64,000 bases of DNA from Thermostichus vulcanus str. 'Rupite' (GCF_022848905.1 NZ_JAFIRA010000005.1:6659-70658), one strand, 5' to 3'; positions 1-9,024 are shown, numbered from the stretch's first letter. Notes: generated from the letters alone by a model not told the origin. A program made the numbers and translations.

Positions 1-127
1 ACGCATCCCTGACCTCTGCTCGGTCAGGATGGATCGTAAAAAATGGAGAGTAGGAAATAGGGAGGCTTCGCCCACGCATCCCTGACCTCTGCTCGGTCAG
101 GATGGATCGTAAAAAATGGAGAGTAGG
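1..127. repeat. Tandem 73-bp repeats derived from the tRNA-Ala 3' end
   Basis: Bases 1-54 and 74-127 are identical, with a period of 73 bp. Read on the minus strand, each unit carries the 3' half of tRNA-Ala (anticodon-stem 3' side, variable loop, start of the T arm, acceptor 3' strand), the T6 run and about 20 bp of 3' flank. The 15-base core ATCCCTGACCTCTGC occurs three times, at 5-19, 78-92 and 136-150, the last inside the real tRNA gene. In the partial copies the T loop is replaced by a GC-rich insert (about 55-77). The array may continue left of the window. Origin is unclear: repeated partial duplication, or scars of tRNA-targeted integration. Confidence 0.8.
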
Positions 128-189
128 GAATTCGAATCCCTGACCTCTGCGGTGCGATCGCAGCGCTCTACCAGCTGAGCTAACTCCCC
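117..189 (-). tRNA. tRNA-Ala (anticodon CGC)
   Basis: On the minus strand a 73-nt cloverleaf folds: acceptor GGGGAGU/ACUCUCC, D arm AGCUC...GAGC, anticodon stem CUGCG/CGCAG around the loop AUCGCAC (anticodon CGC), and T arm AGGGA-UUCGAAU-UCCCU. The acceptor contains G3:U70, the alanine identity pair, and A73 is the discriminator. CCA is not encoded; a T6 run follows directly and may terminate transcription. The 5' end overlaps the stop codon of the upstream Uma2 gene by about 10 nt. Confidence 0.93.
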
Positions 190-818
190 GTAGCTTTACC
201 AGAATAACTCGAATCCGCAGCCAGTATCTGCTCCGCTCGCAATTCCAGCCCTGGGAACAGCTCAGACTTGACGGCATCGGATCCCTTCAGTTCCAGCGGG
301 TCGTACCACCCCTCATGCAACAGCAGCAGGCTCACCTTCTCTTCTAATGGATCGACAATCCAATACTCCCCAATCCCCAACACACTGTATTCCGCCCGTT
401 TGGCGCGATAATCACTGGCCCGGCTCGACTCGCTCACCACCTCCACCACCAAAAGTGGGGGCGGCTCATTCAAGCGGATCAACGCCTCTCGCCCTTGTAA
501 CCCCTGCCATTGCTCCTCCGTCAGCACCACCACATCCGGGATCCGCACCGTATCCCAGCGATTCCCCCGTGGCGATTGCACTCCCAGCCCCCCTTGTACA
601 GTTGTCCAAGCCAACTGCTGTCGGGAGATCTCCGCATCAAAAACCCGACTCAGAAATTTTTGAATCTCTGTGTGCCGTCCAGTTGGCAGTGCCATAGGAA
701 CCAGCTCCCCCGCCACCAACTCGTAGCGAATATCACTGCCATCGGCATAGGTAAGGTATTCTGCCAGGGTTAGGTGATCGGACTCTGTTGTCAGGGTAGA
801 ACCTGTTGCCAAAGCCAT
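180..818 (-). CDS. Uma2-family (DUF820) PD-(D/E)XK nuclease-like protein
   Basis: This 212-residue protein belongs to the Uma2/DUF820 family, which is strongly expanded in cyanobacteria and has a restriction-endonuclease-like fold; substrates are not known. Visible family features are YELVAGELV near residue 32, PDVVVLTEEQW near 95, LLVVEVVSESSR near 122 and the following K/Y-rich helix, which supply the expected acidic and lysine residues. The last three codons and the stop lie inside the tRNA-Ala gene on the same strand, so transcript processing of the tRNA would cut the 3' end of this mRNA. Another Uma2 gene (43627-44334) and a Uma2 pseudogene (47195-47576) lie in the window. Confidence 0.85.
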   Translation of the reverse strand: MALATGSTLTTESDHLTLAEYLTYADGSDIRYELVAGELVPMALPTGRHTEIQKFLSRVFDAEISRQQLAWTTVQGGLGVQSPRGNRWDTVRIPDVVVLTEEQWQGLQGREALIRLNEPPPLLVVEVVSESSRASDYRAKRAEYSVLGIGEYWIVDPLEEKVSLLLLHEGWYDPLELKGSDAVKSELFPGLELRAEQILAADSSYSGKATGS

Positions 819-897
819 AGAACTTGCTCAGCCAGGACTTGCTTATTCGCCATCGTAGCCTTGTCTGCAATTGATCTATCGAGCTAAGGATCCCGCG

Positions 898-1101
898 ATG
901 CCAATCTACAAAAGCCTGAGTACCCCCGAACTCATCCAGTCTGTGGATGAAAGCGGCGATCCTTTGGCTGCTCAAGAACTGGTAGACAGGATGAAAGCGG
1001 ATCCCAGTCGCACCCCCGTCAATCCTCAGCAAGACCCAGACTGGCCTGCCAAGCTAGAGGCCCTTATCGCCCATCACCTCAACTCTACTAACCCACAATA
1101 A
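898..1101 (+). CDS. Small hypothetical protein, 67 aa
   Basis: I do not recognise the family. ATG 898 is preceded by AAGGA at a suitable distance, and I prefer it to an upstream in-frame start at 871. The product is an acidic, mostly helical small protein that begins MPIYKSLSTPELIQ and has no signal peptide or membrane segment. It is divergently oriented from the Uma2 gene and convergent with petF. A small cytosolic conserved protein is plausible but its function cannot be inferred. Confidence 0.55.
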   Translation: MPIYKSLSTPELIQSVDESGDPLAAQELVDRMKADPSRTPVNPQQDPDWPAKLEALIAHHLNSTNPQ

Positions 1102-1161
1102 AAACCCTCAATAAAGAGGCTGCAACTGGGCGCAGCGGCTGGCTCCACCCAGCCAAAACAA

Positions 1162-1188
1162 CCCCCTCAACAAACGATGCCGAGGGGG
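1162..1188 (-). terminator. Rho-independent terminator downstream of petF
   Basis: CCCCCTC at 1162-1168 pairs with GAGGGGG at 1182-1188. Read on the minus strand the stem is followed by TTGTTTT. It lies about 45 bp beyond the petF stop. Confidence 0.65.
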
Positions 1189-1234
1189 AATTGGTCAGCC
1201 AGGGGGCAAGGATGAAGCCGGGGAGCGGCCTGAT

Positions 1235-1534
1235 TCAATAAAGCTCTTCTTCTTGGTGGGTGATGATGGTGCAGTCGGAGGTAGGGTAAGCCACGCAGGT
1301 CAACACATAGCCCGCCTCGATCTGATCATCATCCAGGAAGGATTGATCGCTTTGATCCACCGTGCCGCTGGTCAGTTTGCCCGCACAGGTTGAGCAGGCT
1401 CCCGCGCGGCAGGAATAGGGCAGCTCCAAGCCTTGCTCCTCAGCCACATCCAAAATGTACTCGTCATCCGGTACTTCGATGGTGGTGTTCAAGCCTTGCT
1501 CTTCGTTGATCAGAGTGACCTTATAGGTAGCCAT
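1235..1534 (-). CDS. petF: Plant-type [2Fe-2S] ferredoxin
   Basis: This 99-residue soluble ferredoxin carries electrons from photosystem I to FNR and other acceptors. Cluster ligands fit CX4CX2C...C at residues 42, 47, 50 and 80 (motif [14 protein letters not shown]). The acidic C-terminus ends EEELY, as in photosynthetic ferredoxins. I chose the start at MATYKV, the normal N-terminus; nine codons further upstream are open but unlike the family. It is a single-gene unit with its own terminator downstream. Paralogues elsewhere in the genome cannot be excluded, so the numbering (fed1 or similar) is open. Confidence 0.95.
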   Translation of the reverse strand: MATYKVTLINEEQGLNTTIEVPDDEYILDVAEEQGLELPYSCRAGACSTCAGKLTSGTVDQSDQSFLDDDQIEAGYVLTCVAYPTSDCTIITHQEEELY

Positions 1535-1561
1535 CCTGGTTGTGTCTCCAGTGAAAAACAT

Positions 1562-2009
1562 CCACTCCTCATCCTGCCACCCTTCTGCCCCGGATCAAGC
1601 ACAATTCTGGAGGGAAATAGGCAAATCTTCCTGTTTTTTACAGAAACACCCCCAAACCCCCTGCCCAGTAACGGTTCTAGCCCTTGCCGGCTGACTGAAA
1701 ATCCTCAGAAATAGCCCCACCGATGCGTACCGACAGCCTCTTCTAACAATCGGTTGGGTGCAACGGGTTTACCTAGCCGAGTTGAATCCCGGCCCAAATT
1801 GCCGAACTCCTGCAGATCCCCCTAGCCCAAGTGGAGCAACTTCTCTAAGACGCTACCCGTTGAGGGTCAAGAAGACTCTGTCCCTACCACCTCAATAGGT
1901 TCCAATCGATATGGATCCCTTTTTCCCAAGCTTTCTGCCCCGCCCAGCCAGAAAAAAACAGCAATACTTGTCAAACTGCGCGGATCTGCCTGTATGATTT
2001 ACGGAGTAA
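1562..2009. other. Intergenic region with a short HTH-like coding remnant
   Basis: About 450 bp have no intact gene. At 1785-1848 the plus strand reads IPAQIAELLQIPLAQVEQLL followed by a stop, which resembles the end of a helix-turn-helix protein, but an in-frame stop lies just upstream. It looks like a decayed gene end. A candidate promoter lies at 1968-1998; otherwise I see nothing. Confidence 0.3.
1968..1998 (+). promoter_or_regulatory. Candidate promoter of lipoprotein copy 1
   Basis: TTGTCA (1968-1973) is separated by 19 bp from TATGAT (1993-1998). The duplicated 2-kb unit starts 12 bp further on, at 2010, so only copy 1 has this upstream sequence. The spacer is longer than ideal. Confidence 0.35.
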
Positions 2010-2155
2010 CCAGAGCAACCGCTGACACAGGCGTGTATGCGTCTCCCAGTCGATTGGCAATCTCCCAGGGCCTTCAGTTGCCTTAGAAAACCTGATCGGG
2101 TAAGTTAAGGGAAGTGTTCAGCCGAACCCTACTTTTTTGGTAAAGAGGAGAAAGA

Positions 2156-3943
2156 ATGAACGGAAAATCATATAAGTGGCTGATGAAGTCACTTGGGTCT
2201 CTGTCGCTGGCATCCGCAGTAGTGATGCTACCGATGATTTTGGCTGGTTGTAGCGATGACAGCTCTTCCAGCACTGTGCCCCTGCCCCCTCCCCCGCCTC
2301 CGGCTCCGCCGCCAGCTCCCCCGGCTCCTCCGGCTCCGCCCCCAACCCCAACTCCTCAGAACCTGCTGCTCAGTGTCGTTGTTACCCGGACCAGCAGTGG
2401 TGGTTCTGGTTTAGGTGAAACCACGGGTCTTCTGCCAGGTGGTACAGTTACCGGTGTTAGCATTGACACCTCTTTCCGTTTCCGTTTCGGGACTTCTGTC
2501 AATGCGGCTCCCTTCGCGTCATCCTTCACGATTCGTGCCAGCAGCGGGGCTACCGTTTCCACAACCTGTGAGTTCAACTTTGACTCTACAGAAGTTGTCT
2601 GCACTCCCAACTCGCCGTTGGTGAATGATCAGACCTACACTCTGACCATTTCTAATGTGCCAGATCTGTTTGCGGATGGACGGCCTTTGTTCCCCAGTCC
2701 ACAGACTTTCACCTTCACCACTGGCGCGACTGCGGTTGGGCCTGGCCCGATTAGCTTCTTGGCCAGTCAGTTTGCTGCAGTGACCCCGAATGGTCAGATC
2801 TTCTCTAACCCGGTGGTGATTCCGGTGGGTTACGGTATTCGCCGGACTAGCCCAGCTGAGAATGTGCCGGTGGGTGTGCGCACCGACTATCGTGCGCTGT
2901 TGTCCTTCCCGATTCCGTCTTCGATTCCTGCCAACGCGGTGGTGCAGAGTGCGCGGTTGACCTTGGTGCAGCTACCGTCGAATGACAGTGTTTCTCTGCC
3001 TGGGTTTGGGGATACGGGTCTGGGCTTTTTCTTCTTGGATCCGACTCCGCACAACATTCCTGCGAACAACGTGGTGTTCCAGGAAGTGACCTTGGGTGCA
3101 CCCAACAATGTGGTTTCTAGCGATTTCTTTGCTCCTGCCTCGACTCCGAGTTTCATTGCTTTGAGCATCAATGGCAATGTACTGGGTGGGGATATATCGG
3201 CAGGGCCGCGGGTGGCTGATGTGGCACCGGGTGTGCAGCGTTCTGTTTCGGGTAGCCGGTTCTACCAGATTCGTCTGCAGTGTGCCCGTGAGGTGTTCAA
3301 CAACCAAGCCACGCCTTCGCTGCTGAGTGTGGGCACGATTAGTCAGTCTTTCAGCTTTAACCTGCCGACTCAGAATGTGCAGTTTGAAGCCGTGGGCAAT
3401 GCCACCTTCGCCCAGACGTTGATCACTCGGGATAATGGTGGTGAGGTTATAACAAATGCCGCTACGGTTAACGCGACTTTTGGATTGCAGGTTAACCCGA
3501 ACACGGTCACTGTAGTTGTCAGTGGTTCTACGTTTGTGGGAACCATCAATCCTTCGAGTTCCATTGTCACCTTCTCGGCTAGCAATGCTGTTCCGCCTGC
3601 CGCACTAGCTATTCTGTTCCCAGGGAACTCGATTAGCGTCACTACCCAACCTGTAGTTGTAACGGGAGCAACTTCGCAGAGTCAGGTCAATGCCTTTGGG
3701 CAGTTTAATCCCATCTTCTTGGGTAATTTGGCTGCCACGATTGATCTGTTCTCGACGGTGAGCTTGGGTACGGCCAGTGCCAGCAGTGTGGTAGCCAATG
3801 CGGGTGGAGCCAACTTCGAGGTCAGTCAGGGTGTGAATGGTGTGTGCCGGGCTGAGTTTGATAAGGATCCGGGCACGGGTACTGCTCCGATTACCACGGC
3901 GCGTGGGCCGCGCTTGGATGTGACCTTCACCATCCCTCGGTAG
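2156..3943 (+). CDS. Proline-rich Ig-like lipoprotein, copy 1
   Basis: This 595-residue exported lipoprotein has a signal peptide with lipobox LAGC (Cys32), a Ser/Asp stretch, then a proline-rich linker at about 42-67 that probably spans cell wall or periplasm. Residues about 68-190 look like an SbsA/Big_5-type Ig-like domain (it ends QTFTFTTG). The remaining 400 residues are beta-rich, Ser/Thr/Asn/Val-rich and not recognised. The start at ATG 2156 has a strong AGGAGAAAG ribosome site. It is followed by its own terminator and by an almost identical tandem copy. A surface or periplasmic scaffold role is inferred. The Ser/Thr-rich composition and the glycosyltransferase genes downstream make it a candidate glycosylation substrate. 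Confidence 0.8.
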   Translation: MNGKSYKWLMKSLGSLSLASAVVMLPMILAGCSDDSSSSTVPLPPPPPPAPPPAPPAPPAPPPTPTPQNLLLSVVVTRTSSGGSGLGETTGLLPGGTVTGVSIDTSFRFRFGTSVNAAPFASSFTIRASSGATVSTTCEFNFDSTEVVCTPNSPLVNDQTYTLTISNVPDLFADGRPLFPSPQTFTFTTGATAVGPGPISFLASQFAAVTPNGQIFSNPVVIPVGYGIRRTSPAENVPVGVRTDYRALLSFPIPSSIPANAVVQSARLTLVQLPSNDSVSLPGFGDTGLGFFFLDPTPHNIPANNVVFQEVTLGAPNNVVSSDFFAPASTPSFIALSINGNVLGGDISAGPRVADVAPGVQRSVSGSRFYQIRLQCAREVFNNQATPSLLSVGTISQSFSFNLPTQNVQFEAVGNATFAQTLITRDNGGEVITNAATVNATFGLQVNPNTVTVVVSGSTFVGTINPSSSIVTFSASNAVPPAALAILFPGNSISVTTQPVVVTGATSQSQVNAFGQFNPIFLGNLAATIDLFSTVSLGTASASSVVANAGGANFEVSQGVNGVCRAEFDKDPGTGTAPITTARGPRLDVTFTIPR

Positions 3944-3982
3944 AGGGTTGCTCTGATGAGCTAGTTTTCTAGGCCAACAGTG

Positions 3983-4014
3983 AAGCGGGTGCTGAAACCT
4001 CAGGCCCGCTTTTT
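3983..4014 (+). terminator. Terminator of lipoprotein copy 1
   Basis: AAGCGGG pairs with CCCGCTT around an inner CTGA/TCAG stem, followed by T5. The sequence is duplicated with the gene. Confidence 0.85.
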
Positions 4015-4055
4015 CTACACTCTCTCTACTTTGGCTTTGGGAACATGCTTTATGT

Positions 4056-6060
4056 CCAGAGCAACCGCTGACACAGGCGTGTATGCGTCTCCCAGTCGAT
4101 TGGCAATCTCCCAGGGCCTTCAGTTGCCTTAGAAAACCTGATCGGGTAAGTTAAGGGAAGTGTTCAGCCGAACCCTACTTTTTTGGTAAAGAGGAGAAAG
4201 AATGAACGGAAAATCATATAAGTGGCTGATGAAGTCACTTGGGTCTCTGTCGCTGGCATCCGCAGTAGTGATGCTACCGATGATTTTGGCTGGTTGTAGC
4301 GATGACAGCTCTTCCAGCACTGTGCCCCTGCCCCCTCCCCCGCCTCCGGCTCCGCCGCCAGCTCCCCCGGCTCCTCCGGCTCCGCCCCCAACCCCAACTC
4401 CTCAGAACCTGCTGCTCAGTGTCGTTGTTACCCGGACCAGCAGTGGTGGTTCTGGTTTAGGTGAAACCACGGGTCTTCTGCCAGGTGGTACAGTTACCGG
4501 TGTTAGCATTGACACCTCTTTCCGTTTCCGTTTCGGGACTTCTGTCAATGCGGCTCCCTTCGCGTCATCCTTCACGATTCGTGCCAGCAGCGGGGCTACC
4601 GTTTCCACAACCTGTGAGTTCAACTTTGACTCTACAGAAGTTGTCTGCACTCCCAACTCGCCGTTGGTGAATGATCAGACCTACACTCTGACCATTTCTA
4701 ATGTGCCAGATCTGTTTGCGGATGGACGGCCTTTGTTCCCCAGTCCACAGACTTTCACCTTCACCACTGGCGCGACTGCGGTTGGGCCTGGCCCGATTAG
4801 CTTCTTGGCCAGTCAGTTTGCTGCAGTGACCCCGAATGGTCAGATCTTCTCTAACCCGGTGGTGATTCCGGTGGGTTACGGTATTCGCCGGACTAGCCCA
4901 GCTGAGAATGTGCCGGTGGGTGTGCGCACCGACTATCGTGCGCTGTTGTCCTTCCCGATTCCGTCTTCGATTCCTGCCAACGCGGTGGTGCAGAGTGCGC
5001 GGTTGACCTTGGTGCAGCTACCGTCGAATGACAGTGTTTCTCTGCCTGGGTTTGGGGATACGGGTCTGGGCTTTTTCTTCTTGGATCCGACTCCGCACAA
5101 CATTCCTGCGAACAACGTGGTGTTCCAGGAAGTGACCTTGGGTGCACCCAACAATGTGGTTTCTAGCGATTTCTTTGCTCCTGCCTCGACTCCGAGTTTC
5201 ATTGCTTTGAGCATCAATGGCAATGTACTGGGTGGGGATATATCGGCAGGGCCGCGGGTGGCTGATGTGGCACCGGGTGTGCAGCGTTCTGTTTCGGGTA
5301 GCCGGTTCTACCAGATTCGTCTGCAGTGTGCCCGTGAGGTGTTCAACAACCAAGCCACGCCTTCGCTGCTGAGTGTGGGCACGATTAGTCAGTCTTTCAG
5401 CTTTAACCTGCCGACTCAGAATGTGCAGTTTGAAGCCGTGGGCAATGCCACCTTCGCCCAGACGTTGATCACTCGGGATAATGGTGGTGAGGTTATAACA
5501 AATGCCGCTACGGTTAACGCGACTTTTGGATTGCAGGTTAACCCGAACACGGTCACTGTAGTTGTCAGTGGTTCTACGTTTGTGGGAACCATCAATCCTT
5601 CGAGTTCCATTGTCACCTTCTCGGCTAGCAATGCTGTTCCGCCTGCCGCACTAGCTATTCTGTTCCCAGGGAACTCGATTAGCGTCACTACCCAACCTGT
5701 AGTTGTAACGGGAGCAACTTCGCAGAGTCAGGTCAATGCCTTTGGGCAGTTTAATCCCATCTTCTTGGGTAATTTGGCTGCCACGATTGATCTGTTCTCG
5801 ACGGTGAGCTTGGGTACGGCCAGTGCCAGCAGTGTGGTAGCCAATGCGGGTGGAGCCAACTTCGAGGTCAGCCAAGGTAGCAACGGTGTGTGCCGGGCTG
5901 AGTTTGATAAGGACCCTGGCACGGGTACTGCCCCGATCACCACGGCTCGTGGGCCCCGCTTGGATGTGACCTTCACCATCCCTCGGTAGAGGGTTGCTCT
6001 GATGAGCTAGTTTTCTAGGCCAACAGTGAAGCGGGTGCTGAAACCTCAGGCCCGCTTTTT
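4056..6060 (+). repeat. Tandem duplication unit 2 (2005 bp)
   Basis: This is the second copy of 2010-4014. The differences I found by eye, 12 substitutions, all fall within 5872-5956, opposite 3826-3910. The leader, the rest of the gene and the 3' region look identical. Confidence 0.95.
4202..5989 (+). CDS. Proline-rich Ig-like lipoprotein, copy 2
   Basis: This is a 595-residue near-identical copy of the preceding lipoprotein: same lipobox (Cys32), proline linker, Ig-like domain and ribosome site. The only amino-acid difference is Val to Ser in the motif SQG(V/S)NGVC near the C-terminus. The sequence upstream of the shared leader differs from copy 1, so copy 2 either uses a different promoter (a weak TTTATG lies at 4050) or depends on read-through past the copy 1 terminator. 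The next gene downstream encodes the OGT-like glycosyltransferase. Two identical loci in tandem can recombine to change copy number. Confidence 0.8.
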   Translation: MNGKSYKWLMKSLGSLSLASAVVMLPMILAGCSDDSSSSTVPLPPPPPPAPPPAPPAPPAPPPTPTPQNLLLSVVVTRTSSGGSGLGETTGLLPGGTVTGVSIDTSFRFRFGTSVNAAPFASSFTIRASSGATVSTTCEFNFDSTEVVCTPNSPLVNDQTYTLTISNVPDLFADGRPLFPSPQTFTFTTGATAVGPGPISFLASQFAAVTPNGQIFSNPVVIPVGYGIRRTSPAENVPVGVRTDYRALLSFPIPSSIPANAVVQSARLTLVQLPSNDSVSLPGFGDTGLGFFFLDPTPHNIPANNVVFQEVTLGAPNNVVSSDFFAPASTPSFIALSINGNVLGGDISAGPRVADVAPGVQRSVSGSRFYQIRLQCAREVFNNQATPSLLSVGTISQSFSFNLPTQNVQFEAVGNATFAQTLITRDNGGEVITNAATVNATFGLQVNPNTVTVVVSGSTFVGTINPSSSIVTFSASNAVPPAALAILFPGNSISVTTQPVVVTGATSQSQVNAFGQFNPIFLGNLAATIDLFSTVSLGTASASSVVANAGGANFEVSQGSNGVCRAEFDKDPGTGTAPITTARGPRLDVTFTIPR

Positions 6061-6064
6061 TTTT
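6029..6064 (+). terminator. Terminator of lipoprotein copy 2
   Basis: It has the same hairpin as at 3983-4014, here with a longer run of nine T residues. Confidence 0.85.
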
Positions 6065-6154
6065 AATACCAGTGTTGTAGCCCGTATCCTGATTCACCTC
6101 AGGATCACTTTAACTTAGGCCCATTCACCTAGCCAGATAATATAATTAGAGCCT

Positions 6155-8998
6155 GTGAAGTTCAAGGATCCAGCTCAAGTGACACCCGATACCTTTGCGG
6201 CAACCTTTCAAGCGGCAACCCAGTGGCATCAGTCTGGAGAACTGCAGCAGGCAGAGGCGGCCTATCGTCAGGTGCTCAGCCTAAAGCCCGACCAACCGGA
6301 TGTACTGCACCTTCTGGGCATTCTTTACTATCAAACGGGTCATCTTGAGGAGGCGGTGGCTTTAATTTCTCAAGCCATCCAGATCAACCCTAAACAGGCT
6401 GCTTTTCACAGCAACCTTGGGGCAGTATTCCAGGCCCTGGGCAAGTTAGAAGAGGCCATTAGCCAGTACACGCACGCGGCTGCCCTCCAACCTGACCATT
6501 TGCAGGCTCTATTTAACCTTGGCCTTTGTCATTTTCAACTGGGCCAGTACGACCAAGCCGAGCACTACTATCAGCAGGCGCTGGCCCTTCAGCCACAGGA
6601 TCCACATATCTTGACCGATCTAGCTCATATTTATCGACAGAGGGGATGGTTCTCGACGGCTATTGAACACCTGGAATTGGCTTTGCAAGCTGAATTCACA
6701 CCCGATCGGGCTCGACAGTTGGCGGATCTATACCGGGATTCAGAGCAGTTTGAATCAGCGATTGCCCTGTATCAGCAGTTAATTCAACAAAACCCTGAAC
6801 AGGCAGCCTTGTACAACGGCTTGGGGTTGACCCTGGCACAGCAGGGGAACCTAGAAGAGGCAGTTGTTGCCTTTCGAAAGGCGCTAACACTGGATCCGTT
6901 TCTGGTGGAAGCTCACCTAAACCTGGGTACGGCCCTACTGGATCAAGAAGAACCGACCGCAGCGATAGAAGCTTATCAAGCGGCTTTAGCTCTCCAACCA
7001 GATCGCCCGCGGACTTACTTTAACCTGGCTACAGCCTTTCGCAAGCTGAAGGAACCGGAACGAGCACTTGATTATTACCATGTGGCGATTGGTTTACAAC
7101 CAAGCTACGCCGAGGCCTATCGGGGTTTGGCTGGGTTCTTGTCCGACCGCGAGTTCCGGAAAACCTTTCCGACTGGCATGTTGGATAGCATGTCTCACCT
7201 GACCCGTGCCTTGGGCTGGCGGCCAGATTATGCAGAAGCCTACTTTGAGTCAGGCTGTTTGTTGTTAGACCAAATGCAGTTTAAGGCGGCAATTTCCTTA
7301 TTTGAGGCTGCTCTGGAGCACAAGCCGGACTTTGCCCTAGCTTACAACAATATGGGCATCGCCTATCGTCACTTGAATGAACCGGAGAAGGAGGAGATTC
7401 AATACCGCCAAGCTTTGGTCCATGATCCGGAGCTGGGGGAAGCCTACAGCAATCTGGGGTTAATGCTACAAAACCAAAGGCGGCATGCTGAGGCTGTGCC
7501 TGTTTTACAGGAAGCCATTCGCCTTAAGCCAGACTTTTTGGATGCTCATCGGGCACTGGGTTCTGCCTACAAAGATTTGAACCGTTTGGCAGAGTCTGTG
7601 GAGTCTTTTGAGCGAGCTTTAGAGATTAACCCGGAGGATCCTTCTACTTACGCTGGGCTGGCAGGTACGCTCCTACAACAATGTCGGCATGATGAAGCCA
7701 TCAAAGCCTATCGCAAATCGGCCAAGCTGGCTCCGGGGGTGATTGCTTTCCACGGCAACATCCTGATGGGCTTACACTATGCTCCTGATTTTGACCCCGA
7801 TGAAACTTACCGGGAGCATAAAAAATGGGGCGATGCCTATCAAGCTTCGGTAGCTCAGTACCGCCGACCCTATCATCGGGATCGAGATATGAAGCGCCCG
7901 TTGAACATCGGCTATATCTCAGGTGACTTCAAATTGCACTCGGTTAGCTTATTTTTCGAGCATGTCTATAACCATCATGATCACGAGCAATTTAAGATTC
8001 ACTGTTATTCGAATGGGCCAACTTCTGATGCCGTAACAGAACGGATGAGGGAAAAAGCGGATGTTTGGCATGATATTTCTAAAACATCCTCAGATTTCGA
8101 GGTGGCGACTTTAATTCATGAAGACAAGATCGATATTTTGGTAGACTTGGCGGGACATACAGGTTACAACCGACTCAATGTGCTGGCCTTAAAACCGGCT
8201 CCTATTCAAGCGACTTATCTGGGATATCCAGACACAACGGGTTTGAGTCTGGTGGATTATCGAATTACGGATGCTTATGCAGATCCGCCCGGTATGACCG
8301 AGAGATATCACACGGAAAAGTTAATTCGGCTGCCCAAGAGCTTCTTATGCTACAACCCCATTGATGCTTTTCCGCCAGTATCGGAACTGCCTGCTTTGGC
8401 AACAGGCTACATTACCTTTGGCTGCTGCAACAATGCCACTAAAATTACCCCCAATGTGGTGGAGGTATGGGCGGAAATTTTGAAGCGGTTGCCCACCGCT
8501 CGGCTGTTGCTGAAAAATATGCGCTACACCGACCGCAGTGTGTGTGAGATTTTCTGGGAACGTTTCGAGCGCTGCGGAGTTGAGCGGGAACGGGTGCATT
8601 TGGTAGGTGATCGGCAAGGGTTTCTCGAACATTTCCAGGTTTATAGCGAAGTTGATATTGGCTTAGATCCGTTCCCCTACAACGGCACTACGACTACCTG
8701 TGAAACCTTGTGGGGAGGGGTACCGGTGGTTGTTCTGGCTGGGAACGCCCATGTGTGCCGAGTGGGTGTTTCTATCCTCACCAATGTCGGGCTTCCGGAG
8801 CTGATTGGGCAAACTCGTGAAGAATATGTAGAAATAGCTGTGCGTCTGGCGGAAGATCTCCCTCGGTTGCGAGACCTGCGGCACAATTTGCGCTCCATGA
8901 TGGAGGCATCGCCGCTACGGGATCCACAGGCTCACGCACGTGCTCTGGAACGGGCCTATCGGCAAATGTGGAAAGCCCTTGTGGTTAGCGGTCAGTAG
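6155..8998 (+). CDS. TPR protein with O-GlcNAc transferase (GT41, SPINDLY/OGT-like) domain
   Basis: This 947-residue cytosolic protein has about 13 tetratricopeptide repeats (about 10-545; NLG, A and P consensus positions are clear) and a GT41 catalytic region (about 575-940). GT41 enzymes move a nucleotide-activated sugar to Ser/Thr of proteins. Visible family motifs are LNIGYISGDF near 580 with the His of LHSVSLFFEH near 594, DLAGHTGYNRL, PIQATYLGYPDTTG, the ITFGCCNNATKITP region with the conserved Lys, and DPFPYNGTTTTCETLWGG near 839. Start codon is GTG 6155 with a weak ribosome site. Neighbours are a Ser/Thr-rich lipoprotein pair upstream and a glycosyltransferase and FkbM methyltransferases downstream on the other strand. 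A role in protein O-glycosylation is inferred; substrate and sugar are unknown. Confidence 0.88.
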   Translation: MKFKDPAQVTPDTFAATFQAATQWHQSGELQQAEAAYRQVLSLKPDQPDVLHLLGILYYQTGHLEEAVALISQAIQINPKQAAFHSNLGAVFQALGKLEEAISQYTHAAALQPDHLQALFNLGLCHFQLGQYDQAEHYYQQALALQPQDPHILTDLAHIYRQRGWFSTAIEHLELALQAEFTPDRARQLADLYRDSEQFESAIALYQQLIQQNPEQAALYNGLGLTLAQQGNLEEAVVAFRKALTLDPFLVEAHLNLGTALLDQEEPTAAIEAYQAALALQPDRPRTYFNLATAFRKLKEPERALDYYHVAIGLQPSYAEAYRGLAGFLSDREFRKTFPTGMLDSMSHLTRALGWRPDYAEAYFESGCLLLDQMQFKAAISLFEAALEHKPDFALAYNNMGIAYRHLNEPEKEEIQYRQALVHDPELGEAYSNLGLMLQNQRRHAEAVPVLQEAIRLKPDFLDAHRALGSAYKDLNRLAESVESFERALEINPEDPSTYAGLAGTLLQQCRHDEAIKAYRKSAKLAPGVIAFHGNILMGLHYAPDFDPDETYREHKKWGDAYQASVAQYRRPYHRDRDMKRPLNIGYISGDFKLHSVSLFFEHVYNHHDHEQFKIHCYSNGPTSDAVTERMREKADVWHDISKTSSDFEVATLIHEDKIDILVDLAGHTGYNRLNVLALKPAPIQATYLGYPDTTGLSLVDYRITDAYADPPGMTERYHTEKLIRLPKSFLCYNPIDAFPPVSELPALATGYITFGCCNNATKITPNVVEVWAEILKRLPTARLLLKNMRYTDRSVCEIFWERFERCGVERERVHLVGDRQGFLEHFQVYSEVDIGLDPFPYNGTTTTCETLWGGVPVVVLAGNAHVCRVGVSILTNVGLPELIGQTREEYVEIAVRLAEDLPRLRDLRHNLRSMMEASPLRDPQAHARALERAYRQMWKALVVSGQ

Positions 8999-9024
8999 AA
9001 TTGGGCGTAATCTGAAAGGTTGAT

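Larger units (their letters stand above)
2010..4014 (+). repeat. Tandem duplication unit 1 (2005 bp)
   Basis: This unit contains a 146-bp leader, the lipoprotein gene and its terminator. It is nearly identical to 4056-6060; the offset is 2046 bp and a 41-bp unique spacer separates the two. Identity ends in the terminator T run. Confidence 0.95.
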
